This document shows positions 8,239 to 15,742 of a stretch of DNA of 64,000 nucleotides, piece after piece. The notes under the pieces are model-generated. The model was not told the DNA's origin. It searched no databases and was given only the letters and a program-made list of their open reading frames with translations. The stretch comes from Oscillospiraceae bacterium (GTDB taxonomy: Bacteria; Bacillota; Clostridia; Saccharofermentanales; Saccharofermentanaceae), in NCBI GenBank assembly GCA_902764825.1, contig CACWXL010000003.1:62001-126000 (forward strand), read 5' to 3'. Both the position numbers and the translations under genes were made by a program. Within the stretch, counting starts at the first letter, position 1. Each line of letters opens with the position of its first letter.

Positions 8239-10047
8239 ATGGAACGCATAAAGAAATACGATAAGACATTACTTATTGATTCATCTGACAGCAAGGGCAT
8301 AAAGGACTGTGCCGTGCATTTGGTAAACGGTGAAGTCATAGGCTTTCCCACAGAGACCGTGTACGGTTTGGGGTGTGATGCAAGAAACGGTGAAGCGGTA
8401 AAGAAGGTTTTCGAAGCCAAGGGACGCCCTGCTGACAATCCGCTCATCTGCCATATAGGCGATAAGGATCAGATAAAGGATATCGTGTCCGAGATAACAC
8501 CTCTTGCCCAAAAGCTCATAGATGCTTTTATGCCGGGCCCTATAACGGTTGTAATGAAAAAGGCAGCCTGCATCTCCGATGCGACCACTGCAGGTCTTGA
8601 TACGGTCGGTGTCAGGATGCCTTCCAATCCGGTAGCAAACAAGTTCCTTAAGGCGTGCGGTGTTCCTGTCGCAGCGCCTTCGGCAAACCTTTCCGGCAGA
8701 CCTTCTCCTACGGGAGCAAGATCTGTATTAGAAGACATGGACGGGTATATCTATGCGGTGATCGACGGAGGAGATTCGGAATTCGGCCTTGAATCGACTG
8801 TCGTTGACTGCACGGGTACGACACCTGTCATCTTAAGACCCGGAGCCGTTACAAAAGCGGATATCGATTCGGTCCTCAAAGAAGGAGAAGCAGTTATGTC
8901 AGGTTCATTAGCTGATAAAGAGACGCCCAAAGCGCCCGGAATGAAGTACCGCCACTATGCGCCCTATGCACAGGTCGAGATAATGAAGATGCCTGAAGGA
9001 ACGAAGATAGAAGGCGACGATGCCATCGGTTCCGACGGCAAGATCGGCAAGACGGATTTTTCCGTAGAGGATCTGAAAAAGCTTTCTGATGACGAAGCAA
9101 AGGAACTGGTAAATATCGTATCGCCGTTCATCTTAAGATCACGCGAGATCTTATCTTCCAATCCTTTTGCCAGGATCGGCCTTTACTGCGGCAGCGAGAT
9201 AAAGGCGATGTATGAGAAGATGAACGACAAGATATTGTCTGCCCATACTGAATTCTGCGTTTACGGAAAGACTGTTGATGTGTCATGCGCATCACACGGG
9301 CTTTTCGAGGGCTTGAGATATCTGGATGTACAGGAAGTTGATGTTATCCTTGCACAGGGCTTTGACGGCGAAGGATTATCCGTTGCTTATATGAACAGGC
9401 TCTCGAAAGCTGCAGGCAAGAAGGAAGAGCTCACTCCCGGAATGCCTGCTCCCGCAAGACCTGCCAGAACGCCTCTTCCGCTCGATGCTTTTAAGGATAC
9501 GTATACGGCATCGGTGCTCTTCGTTGACGACAACAACACTTCGCTGTCCTGCTGTCTTGAATCTTTTATGAGACGGATGCTTGAAAAGAATGAGCCCTAC
9601 ATCTCCAACAGGGAAAGTGATACAGGCGTTGAGATCTACTGCGAGTCGGCAGGCCTTACCGCAATGGACGGCATGAATCCTGACAGCCGGATGGATAAGG
9701 CAGTTAAGGAGATCTCCGGCTTTGGTATCAATTCAATTGAATCCAGAAGGGCAAATCCCGCCATTTACGACTGCAACGACCTAATACTGACCGTCAGGGA
9801 CGAACAGGCTTTCTCCATAATCAAGGCGTTCCCCGAGATAAAGGACAAGGTGTTCTCATTATCGACGTTCGCTGCGGCAAACGGTCTTGTCATGAAGGAT
9901 TCGTCAGGAAAAGTAATGTCCATTTCCGTTCCTGACCCCACGGGTGAGAACTACGAGACATATCTTCACACCGCGAAGGCTCTTAACGCCTGGCTCGAGA
10001 TCCTGTTCCCGTACATCATAAAAGAACTCGGTGCAGCAAGGATCTGA
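8239..10047 (+). CDS. Threonylcarbamoyl-AMP synthase (Sua5) fused to a degenerate LMW phosphatase domain
   Basis: 602 residues. Residues about 15-215 are the TsaC/YrdC fold (FPTETVYGLGCDA, KGRPADNPL, SANLSGRPSPT), which makes threonylcarbamoyl-AMP from Thr, bicarbonate and ATP for tRNA t6A37. The APGMKYRHYAP linker (232-242) and residues about 310-392 form the Sua5 domain. After a Pro-rich joint, residues 425-595 follow the low-molecular-weight tyrosine/arginine phosphatase pattern: SAGLTAMDG (470-478), DLILTVRDEQ, a DPTG acid-loop motif (566-569). The phosphate loop reads FVDDNNTSLSCC (428-439) instead of FVCxGNxCRSPM, so the nucleophile Cys and the Arg are replaced by Asp430 and Leu436. B. 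subtilis keeps ywlC and ywlE as separate neighbours. Phosphatase activity is unlikely. Confidence 0.88.
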   Translation: MERIKKYDKTLLIDSSDSKGIKDCAVHLVNGEVIGFPTETVYGLGCDARNGEAVKKVFEAKGRPADNPLICHIGDKDQIKDIVSEITPLAQKLIDAFMPGPITVVMKKAACISDATTAGLDTVGVRMPSNPVANKFLKACGVPVAAPSANLSGRPSPTGARSVLEDMDGYIYAVIDGGDSEFGLESTVVDCTGTTPVILRPGAVTKADIDSVLKEGEAVMSGSLADKETPKAPGMKYRHYAPYAQVEIMKMPEGTKIEGDDAIGSDGKIGKTDFSVEDLKKLSDDEAKELVNIVSPFILRSREILSSNPFARIGLYCGSEIKAMYEKMNDKILSAHTEFCVYGKTVDVSCASHGLFEGLRYLDVQEVDVILAQGFDGEGLSVAYMNRLSKAAGKKEELTPGMPAPARPARTPLPLDAFKDTYTASVLFVDDNNTSLSCCLESFMRRMLEKNEPYISNRESDTGVEIYCESAGLTAMDGMNPDSRMDKAVKEISGFGINSIESRRANPAIYDCNDLILTVRDEQAFSIIKAFPEIKDKVFSLSTFAAANGLVMKDSSGKVMSISVPDPTGENYETYLHTAKALNAWLEILFPYIIKELGAARI

Positions 10048-10070
10048 TCTGTTTTTGGGACAGAAAAAAA

Positions 10071-10114
10071 TGAGACTGGTCTCAATCTGCTCTGAAACAG
10101 TCTCAATCTGCTCT
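10071..10114. repeat. 15-bp direct repeat with overlapping palindrome
   Basis: GTCTCAATCTGCTCT occurs at 10079-10093 and 10100-10114, exactly 21 bp apart (two helical turns). The first copy overlaps the dyad TGAGAC-TG-GTCTCA (10071-10084). It lies about 100 bp before the rpsF promoter. A regulator site is possible; no other feature is seen between 10115 and 10213. Confidence 0.5.
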
Positions 10115-10213
10115 CAAAGGGTAGAATTTTGAATTTTTGGTTGTTATGATTTCCTCAGTAAGAATTTTAGGCAGGATGCGAACAAAGACAGCGGCTTTTG
10201 GCTTAGTAAATGC

Positions 10214-10242
10214 TTGACTTTGGTTGTATTGCTGTGTTATTC
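10214..10242 (+). promoter_or_regulatory. Promoter of rpsF-ssb-rpsR
   Basis: TTGACT (10214-10219), 17 bp, TTATTC (10237-10242). Start near 10249 gives a leader of about 75 nt. Confidence 0.5.
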
Positions 10243-10266
10243 TTCTCGATGCCGCTTATATACGGG

Positions 10267-10298
10267 CGGTATCCTTGTACGGCGTGAGGGCCGTACCG
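10267..10298 (+). promoter_or_regulatory. Leader hairpin of rpsF, possible S6:S18 autoregulatory element
   Basis: GTACGGC (10277-10283) pairs with GCCGTAC (10290-10296); an alternative outer pairing CGGT/ACCG also exists. Many bacteria have an S6:S18-binding leader at this place, with CCG and ACC elements; CCGTACC is present, but I cannot confirm the fold. The Shine-Dalgarno AGGAGGTG follows at 10310. Confidence 0.35.
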
Positions 10299-10323
10299 TA
10301 AAGTCCAGAAGGAGGTGAATAAC

Positions 10324-10611
10324 ATGGCAAACCAATATCGTTTGATCACAATCCTTTCCACTGCTAAGGGTGAAGAGGGTATTGCTTCTCTTACTGACAC
10401 AATTAAGGCTAAGATCGAATCAGGTGCTACGATTGACACATTTGATGCAATCGGAACACGTGAGCTCGCTTACGAGATTGATGGTCAGAAGAACGGCTAC
10501 TATGTTCAGACAGTATTTACTGCCGATAGCGTTTTCCCTAAGGAACTTGAGCGTGTTCTCAAGATCACTGATGGTGTAATCCGTTATCTCATTGTTCGTG
10601 TCGGTGAGTAA
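10324..10611 (+). CDS. rpsF: 30S ribosomal protein S6
   Basis: 95 residues from ATG 10324, placed behind AGGAGGTG (10310-10317); an in-frame GTG at 10315 is inside that site. The sequence MANQYRLITIL...ELAYEIDGQKNGYY...ITDGVIRYLIVR is typical S6. S6 binds the central domain of 16S rRNA with S18. It heads the conserved rpsF-ssb-rpsR cluster. Confidence 0.97.
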   Translation: MANQYRLITILSTAKGEEGIASLTDTIKAKIESGATIDTFDAIGTRELAYEIDGQKNGYYVQTVFTADSVFPKELERVLKITDGVIRYLIVRVGE

Positions 10612-10638
10612 TCACTTCAGACAGGAAGGTAACAGTAA

Positions 10639-11136
10639 ATGAACAAAGTAGAATTAGTCGGAAGACTTACCAAGGACCCGGAAGTAAAGCTTACATCCAA
10701 CCAGACCCAGTTTTGCAACTTCACTATCGCTGTTGACAGACGTTTCAAGGATGCCAACGGTCAGAGACAGGCAGATTTCATCAACTGTGTTGCATGGCGT
10801 CAGACAGCCGTCTTTATCCAGAAGTATTTCCGTAAAGGTAACCGCATCGGTTTGGTAGGAAGCATTCAGACCAGAAGCTACGACGATCAGAATGGACAGA
10901 AGAAGTTCATCACTGAGGTAGTTGTCGACGAGGCAGAGTTCGTAGAATCTTCAGGTGCTGCATCCGGTGATGCTTATCGTCAGGAGCCCGTTGCTCCTAC
11001 ACAGTCCTTCAGCGCACCTGCTCCTATGGCAGATTCAGTAGCCGCAAGTGCTCCTACTGCACCCAACATGCAGATCGACGCACCTATGGGCGGTTTCGAT
11101 GAAGGTCAGTCCGGTGAGCTTCCATTTGAGATTTAA
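10639..11136 (+). CDS. ssb: Single-stranded DNA-binding protein
   Basis: 165 residues, with the OB fold at about 1-108 (MNKVELVGRLTKDPEV, FTIAVDRRF, ADFINCVAWRQTA) and a flexible Pro/Ala/Gly tail. It coats single-stranded DNA during replication and repair. The interaction tip ends ELPFEI; the usual tip ends in Pro-Phe, so two residues follow the PF here. It lies between rpsF and rpsR as in most Bacillota. Confidence 0.97.
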   Translation: MNKVELVGRLTKDPEVKLTSNQTQFCNFTIAVDRRFKDANGQRQADFINCVAWRQTAVFIQKYFRKGNRIGLVGSIQTRSYDDQNGQKKFITEVVVDEAEFVESSGAASGDAYRQEPVAPTQSFSAPAPMADSVAASAPTAPNMQIDAPMGGFDEGQSGELPFEI

Positions 11137-11154
11137 AAAAGGAGAAGACTCAAA

Positions 11155-11427
11155 ATGGCAGAGAACAGAGCACCCAGAGCCGGTGGTAGAGATTTTGCCG
11201 GCGGTATGAGGCAGAGAAGAACACGCAGGAAGGTTTGCAACTTCTGCGCTAATAAGGTTGAATCAATCGACTTTATGGATGATGTCACACTCAAGAAGTA
11301 CATTTCCGAGAACGGAAAGATCCTTCCCAAGAGAATGACAGGCACATGCGCAATCCATCAGCGTGAGCTTACAACAGCTATCAAGCGTGCACGTCAGGTT
11401 GCTATCTTGCCCTACACGGTTCAGTAA
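11155..11427 (+). CDS. rpsR: 30S ribosomal protein S18
   Basis: 90 residues from ATG 11155 behind AAGGAGAAG. It has an Arg-rich N-terminus, a CNFCANK pair of cysteines (a partial zinc-type S18) and the family motif [18 protein letters not shown]. It pairs with S6 in the 30S platform and closes this three-gene cluster. Confidence 0.97.
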   Translation: MAENRAPRAGGRDFAGGMRQRRTRRKVCNFCANKVESIDFMDDVTLKKYISENGKILPKRMTGTCAIHQRELTTAIKRARQVAILPYTVQ

Positions 11428-11456
11428 TCCGTTTTTGGGACAATAGCTGTCCTTAG

Positions 11457-11487
11457 TTAACACAAATCAGGTTAGCTAAGTTATAAT
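11457..11487 (+). promoter_or_regulatory. Possible promoter upstream of rplI
   Basis: A perfect -10 TATAAT (11482-11487) with TTAACA (11457-11462) 19 bp upstream; the spacing is long, so the -35 assignment is weak. Confidence 0.35.
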
Positions 11488-11502
11488 TTAAAAAATGTAT
11501 AA

Positions 11503-11558
11503 CAATCGGGCCCTCCCGGAGCATATAATATGTTCTTAGGAGATAGCCCGATTGTTTT
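11503..11558 (+). terminator. Long hairpin before rplI (terminator or leader element)
   Basis: CAATCGGGC (11503-11511) pairs with GCCCGATTG (11546-11554), followed by TTTT. Inside, CTCC/GGAG and GAGCATAT/ATATGTTC give further pairing, so almost the whole 52 nt folds into one rod. It could end the rpsR transcript, or act as an attenuator downstream of the -10 element at 11482. Confidence 0.55.
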
Positions 11559-11597
11559 GTAAATCTAATATCCGGGTTATCGGCGGAGGTTGTTTTT

Positions 11598-12044
11598 ATG
11601 AAGGTAATACTGCTTTCTGATGTCAAGAATGTCGGCAAAGCCAATGAGGTCGTTAATGTCAGCGACGGTTATGCAAGGAATTTCCTCTTTAAGAAGGGCC
11701 TTGCCAAGGAAGTTAACTCAGCAAATCTTAATGAAGTTAAGCTTCAGACCGGTGCTAAGGCCGAGCATGAGCGCAGGGCACTGATCGCAGCACAGGAGGC
11801 CAAGAAGGTCCTTGACGGCAAGGTATTCAAGGTCGTTGCCAGAGGCGGAGCTGACGGCAGGCTTTACGGCGCTGTTACCGCACAGGATATCTCCGACAGC
11901 CTCAAGAAGGAAGGATTTGATATCGACAAGAAGAAGGTCGTTATCTCCAACCCCATCAAGAACACCGGAATGTTCAAGACAAGAGTCAAGCTTCACCCCC
12001 AGGTATCGGCTGATATCAATGTTGAAGTAGTAACAGGTGCCTGA
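11598..12044 (+). CDS. rplI: 50S ribosomal protein L9
   Basis: 148 residues, full length. The N-terminal domain begins [19 protein letters not shown] with the ARNFL motif; a long helix and a C-terminal RNA-binding domain ([12 protein letters not shown]) follow. L9 binds 23S rRNA near the L1 stalk. ATG 11598 follows GGCGGAGG at 11582. dnaB starts 17 bp downstream. Confidence 0.97.
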   Translation: MKVILLSDVKNVGKANEVVNVSDGYARNFLFKKGLAKEVNSANLNEVKLQTGAKAEHERRALIAAQEAKKVLDGKVFKVVARGGADGRLYGAVTAQDISDSLKKEGFDIDKKKVVISNPIKNTGMFKTRVKLHPQVSADINVEVVTGA

Positions 12045-12061
12045 GAGGATTTGAGCTTTTT

Positions 12062-13675
12062 ATGGCTGATGAGATGGACTATCTGAATAATCTGATCGAT
12101 CAGGGCAATGACAGCAACTCTGAAGTTGATGTCGAGATGGGTCTTTTGGCGCTCTGCATGCGCAAGGACACTGCTATCCTGAAGACGGTTGAGAACAAGA
12201 TCGATGAGAGTGACTTTACCGATGTGCGCAACCGCACGATCTACGGGGTCATTATCGACATGTTCCTTGATAATGCCCAGATAGACCGTATCACAGTCTT
12301 TTCAGAACTTGAGAGAAGGGGACTGGCTGATAAAGCCGGCGGCCAGAGATATGTTTACCGCGTAGGTGATACAACCGCCGTGCAGTCCGCACTTCTCAGT
12401 TATATCGATGCGATCAGGGAGAGGAGTGACCGTTCCAAGCTCCTCAAGACTGTCGAAGATGTCAGGAAGAAGGCATTGGACGGCAGCATGCGCGCAACCG
12501 AGACGGCAGATTATGCCATCAGCAAGATCTCGGAGTTAAGAGGTGCCGGAGAGAGCAAGGGCTTCGAAGGCATGGCAGATATCCTTAAGCTTACGATGAG
12601 TGAGATCACGTCCGAATTAAGAGATGACAACTCAGGCAAGATCAAGCTCGGTTTCCCTAAGCTCGATTCCATGCTCGGAGGCTTAAGACCGGGCTCCCTT
12701 AATATCCTTGCCGCACGACCCAGTATGGGTAAGTCGGCTCTTGCGATCAATATGGCCCAGAATGTAGCTGCGAACCAGAAGCCTGTTGCGATCTTCTCGC
12801 TCGAGATGAGTAAGTCTGAGATAGCTACGAGACTTATGTCTTCATTCATGAGCAAGCCTGTAAGCGAGATCATCTATTCCCGCAAGATGAGCGACAGTGA
12901 CCGCAAGCAGATCGACAGGGCACTCGGATATCTGACTGAATATCCGATCTATATCGATGACAACTCCGATACCAACCCCGTCACCATGAAGTCTAAGCTC
13001 ACCCAGCTTTTCGCAGATCCCAAGAAGGCTCCGAAGCTCGTAGTCATCGACTATCTGCAGCTCATGACGATGCCGGGAGGCGGCGGAAAATCACGTAATG
13101 AAGAAGTTACCGCCATTTCCAGATCTTTGAAGATACTGGCAAAGGATTTCAATATTCCGATCATTGCTCTTTCGCAGCTCTCCAGAGGCGCTGCACAGAG
13201 AGATGACCACACACCGCAGCTCTCAGACTTGAGAGACTCAGGTGCCATCGAGCAGGATGCCGATACAGTTATGTTCATCGACAGACCTGACTATTACAAG
13301 AAGAAGGAAGAAGAAGGCTCGGCTTCCGAAGACGGCTCGGAGAAGGTCGATTTCAAGGATAATTCCGAAGTTAAGCCTGCGTTTATATATCTTTCCAAGA
13401 ACCGTCACGGCAAGACCGGCAGGGATTCCGTGTTCTGGATCCCAAAGAAGACGATGTTCAAGGAATATAACGAGAAAGATCCTGACGAAGATTCCGGCAG
13501 TCCTTATACCAGAACGGTTGACGGCGACGCCGCTTCCCAGAACTATAATTTCGAGAGCGTTACAGAGGATGAGGGTCCGATCCCGGAGCCCCCTATGCCC
13601 GGTAATGAGGATATCCCGCCTGAGAACGATGATTTCTTCGCACAGGCAAATGACAGTTTTCCGGACGGTTTTTAA
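12062..13675 (+). CDS. dnaB: Replicative DNA helicase DnaB
   Basis: 537 residues; about 440-460 is usual. The N-terminal DnaB domain is followed by a RecA-like motor: Walker A in ARPSMGKSALAIN (about residue 220), Walker B VVIDYLQLM, a glutamine sensor in ALSQLSRGA and SDLRDSGAIEQDAD. It unwinds the fork as a hexamer. Two additions stand out: an acidic insert after PDYYKKK (KEEEGSASEDG and following) and an acidic, Pro-rich tail of about 75 residues ending NDSFPDGF. The additions may be partner-binding, which is inference. Called dnaC in Bacillus. Confidence 0.95.
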   Translation: MADEMDYLNNLIDQGNDSNSEVDVEMGLLALCMRKDTAILKTVENKIDESDFTDVRNRTIYGVIIDMFLDNAQIDRITVFSELERRGLADKAGGQRYVYRVGDTTAVQSALLSYIDAIRERSDRSKLLKTVEDVRKKALDGSMRATETADYAISKISELRGAGESKGFEGMADILKLTMSEITSELRDDNSGKIKLGFPKLDSMLGGLRPGSLNILAARPSMGKSALAINMAQNVAANQKPVAIFSLEMSKSEIATRLMSSFMSKPVSEIIYSRKMSDSDRKQIDRALGYLTEYPIYIDDNSDTNPVTMKSKLTQLFADPKKAPKLVVIDYLQLMTMPGGGGKSRNEEVTAISRSLKILAKDFNIPIIALSQLSRGAAQRDDHTPQLSDLRDSGAIEQDADTVMFIDRPDYYKKKEEEGSASEDGSEKVDFKDNSEVKPAFIYLSKNRHGKTGRDSVFWIPKKTMFKEYNEKDPDEDSGSPYTRTVDGDAASQNYNFESVTEDEGPIPEPPMPGNEDIPPENDDFFAQANDSFPDGF

Positions 13676-13678
13676 AGC

Positions 13679-15205
13679 TTGAAAAAGGAAGAGACAGCAG
13701 AGATCTTAGACAAGGTCCTTGAGTTTTCGCAAAGTAAAGGACTGTTTGACTGTGGCATTATCGTTGTCGGTCTGTCCGGAGGTCCTGATTCTGTCGCGTT
13801 GCTCCATATCCTTAAGGGTCTTAGGAACTGCTTTGATATCGATTGTGATATCTATGCCCTCCACTGCAATCACCATTTAAGACCGGGTGTTTGCGACGAG
13901 GAAGCAGAGCTCGTAAGAGATCTTTGCCGTGAGAATCATGTTGAGCTCAAGGTCCTGGATTTTGACTGCAGGGAATTTGCAAAGCTGAACCGTATTTCCG
14001 AAGAGACAGCCGGCAGGATCTTAAGATATGAGGCTTTTGAGCAGTATGCCCAGGCTCTCGAAAAGGCGACGGGAAAGTCAGTCCGTATCGCCATTGCCCA
14101 CCATAAAGACGATATCTCAGAGACAATGATGATGAATCTCTTCAGAGGTTCGGGCCTTGAAGGCCTTGTAAATCCGAAGCCTTTGGCAGGCAGGATAATA
14201 AGACCCCTCCTGTGTCTTAAGAAGAGCGAGCTTACAGATTATCTTGACACTCTGGGCGTGGGATATGCGGTCGATCAGACGAACCTTACGACAGAAGGTA
14301 CGCGCAATACATGGCGCAATGATATCTTACCGAAGATCGCTGAAGTCTACGGCGATCCTGCGGTTCCCCTTACGAGGACATATAAGCTCCTGGAGAGCGA
14401 CCTTGATTTTATAAGTAATGCCGTATCTGAGGCATATGGCGCCTGCCGCAGTCTTATCATGGGATATCCTGTCCTTACGGTATCCGGTACAAGGGGCCTT
14501 CACAGAGCAGTCAAGTCCAGGGTTATCAGGAATCTGTGGCTTGAGACATTCGGAGACCTAACAGATTTTGAAGAGAGCAACCTTAACGACTGCTTCGGAC
14601 TTATGGAAGGCGATATGGGAGGCGAGATGCTCCTGGATATGCCTTTCGGGCGCAAGGCATACAGATTTGGGGACATTTTCGCGTTCAGAACAGCGGATAA
14701 GATCAGGGATCTGGCATGCAAAATAGCGGAAGATATGGGCTTTATGACAGCAACCGGTCCTGTCGAGATAGGGATCGGGGCTGAAAGTTGTGACGGAAAT
14801 GCGACTAAAATCCCCAATTCTGCCTATATATTAAAAACAAGAATAATTGAGAACGCCCGCGAAGTGGAGTATAATAATCATTCGTGGTTTTGCCCTATTG
14901 AGGCGCTGGCCGGAGGGAAGATCACGCTCGGTAATATCGGGGGGACAGGCAGTGCCCTTCGGATGAAGAAAGCAGGTTCTAAAGGCAGCAAAGAGCTCAA
15001 CCGCCTTATGACTGACCTTAAGATCCCGGAGTCTGCCAGAGCGCAGATACTCTTCGTGAAGAAGGACGGCGATATCCTGTGGTTGCCGGGATTCGGGCAC
15101 GGCTTAGGTTTTACGAATGCCGTGAGCTTTGAAAGATACACCGCATCAGGACAGGGCGGGGACAGATCCGGAGCCTTTGTCATGATAACGGTAGAAAGGC
15201 AGTAA
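13679..15205 (+). CDS. tilS: tRNA(Ile)-lysidine synthase
   Basis: 508 residues. The PP-loop SGGPDSVALLHIL is near residue 33. The enzyme converts C34 of tRNA-Ile(CAU) to lysidine with ATP and lysine. AHHKDDISETMMMNLFRGSGLEGL is the conserved TilS block, and the C-terminal domain ends with the GFGHGLGF region. The start is TTG 13679, three bases after the dnaB stop, with no clear Shine-Dalgarno; translation may depend on coupling. The tilS-hpt-ftsH order is standard in Bacillota. Confidence 0.94.
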   Translation: MKKEETAEILDKVLEFSQSKGLFDCGIIVVGLSGGPDSVALLHILKGLRNCFDIDCDIYALHCNHHLRPGVCDEEAELVRDLCRENHVELKVLDFDCREFAKLNRISEETAGRILRYEAFEQYAQALEKATGKSVRIAIAHHKDDISETMMMNLFRGSGLEGLVNPKPLAGRIIRPLLCLKKSELTDYLDTLGVGYAVDQTNLTTEGTRNTWRNDILPKIAEVYGDPAVPLTRTYKLLESDLDFISNAVSEAYGACRSLIMGYPVLTVSGTRGLHRAVKSRVIRNLWLETFGDLTDFEESNLNDCFGLMEGDMGGEMLLDMPFGRKAYRFGDIFAFRTADKIRDLACKIAEDMGFMTATGPVEIGIGAESCDGNATKIPNSAYILKTRIIENAREVEYNNHSWFCPIEALAGGKITLGNIGGTGSALRMKKAGSKGSKELNRLMTDLKIPESARAQILFVKKDGDILWLPGFGHGLGFTNAVSFERYTASGQGGDRSGAFVMITVERQ

Positions 15206-15211
15206 AGTACT

Positions 15212-15736
15212 ATGGCTATCAATACTGATCAGGTGTTAGTTTCTCATAGTGAGATCGAGCAGATGCTTGAGCGTTTGAGCAGCGAGATCAACCGCGACTA
15301 CGGTGATGAACCCCTTGTGGTCGTCGGAATCCTTACCGGAGCATTCATCTTTACTGCTGACCTTGTAAGAAGACTTGAGATGCCTGTAATAGTTGATTTT
15401 ATGCAGGTCTCATCTTATGTCGGAGAGTTCTCCACCGGAGAGCTCAAGATCAAGAAAGACATGTCTTACGACATCAAGGACATGAATGTCCTTATCGTTG
15501 AAGACATCGTCGATACGGGAAGGACTCTTGCACTCCTTAAGGAGCTGCTCCTTAAGAGACAGCCCAAGTCACTTAAGATCTGTACGGCTTTTGACAAGCC
15601 CAGCAGAAGAGTTATCGACCTTGTGCCTGATTATAACGGAATCACGGTTCCGGATGAATTTATCGTCGGATATGGTCTTGACCTTGACGGCAGATATAGA
15701 GATTTCGATGACATTAGGATCGTAAGAAAGGAATAA
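15212..15736 (+). CDS. hpt: Hypoxanthine(-guanine) phosphoribosyltransferase
   Basis: 174 residues. The PRPP loop VLIVEDIVDTGRTL and the VVGILTGAFIFTADL block identify a type I phosphoribosyltransferase of the Hpt family, which makes IMP or GMP from the base and PRPP. It sits six bases after tilS and six before ftsH, so the three genes form one transcript. Confidence 0.96.
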   Translation: MAINTDQVLVSHSEIEQMLERLSSEINRDYGDEPLVVVGILTGAFIFTADLVRRLEMPVIVDFMQVSSYVGEFSTGELKIKKDMSYDIKDMNVLIVEDIVDTGRTLALLKELLLKRQPKSLKICTAFDKPSRRVIDLVPDYNGITVPDEFIVGYGLDLDGRYRDFDDIRIVRKE

Positions 15737-15742
15737 GAGAAA

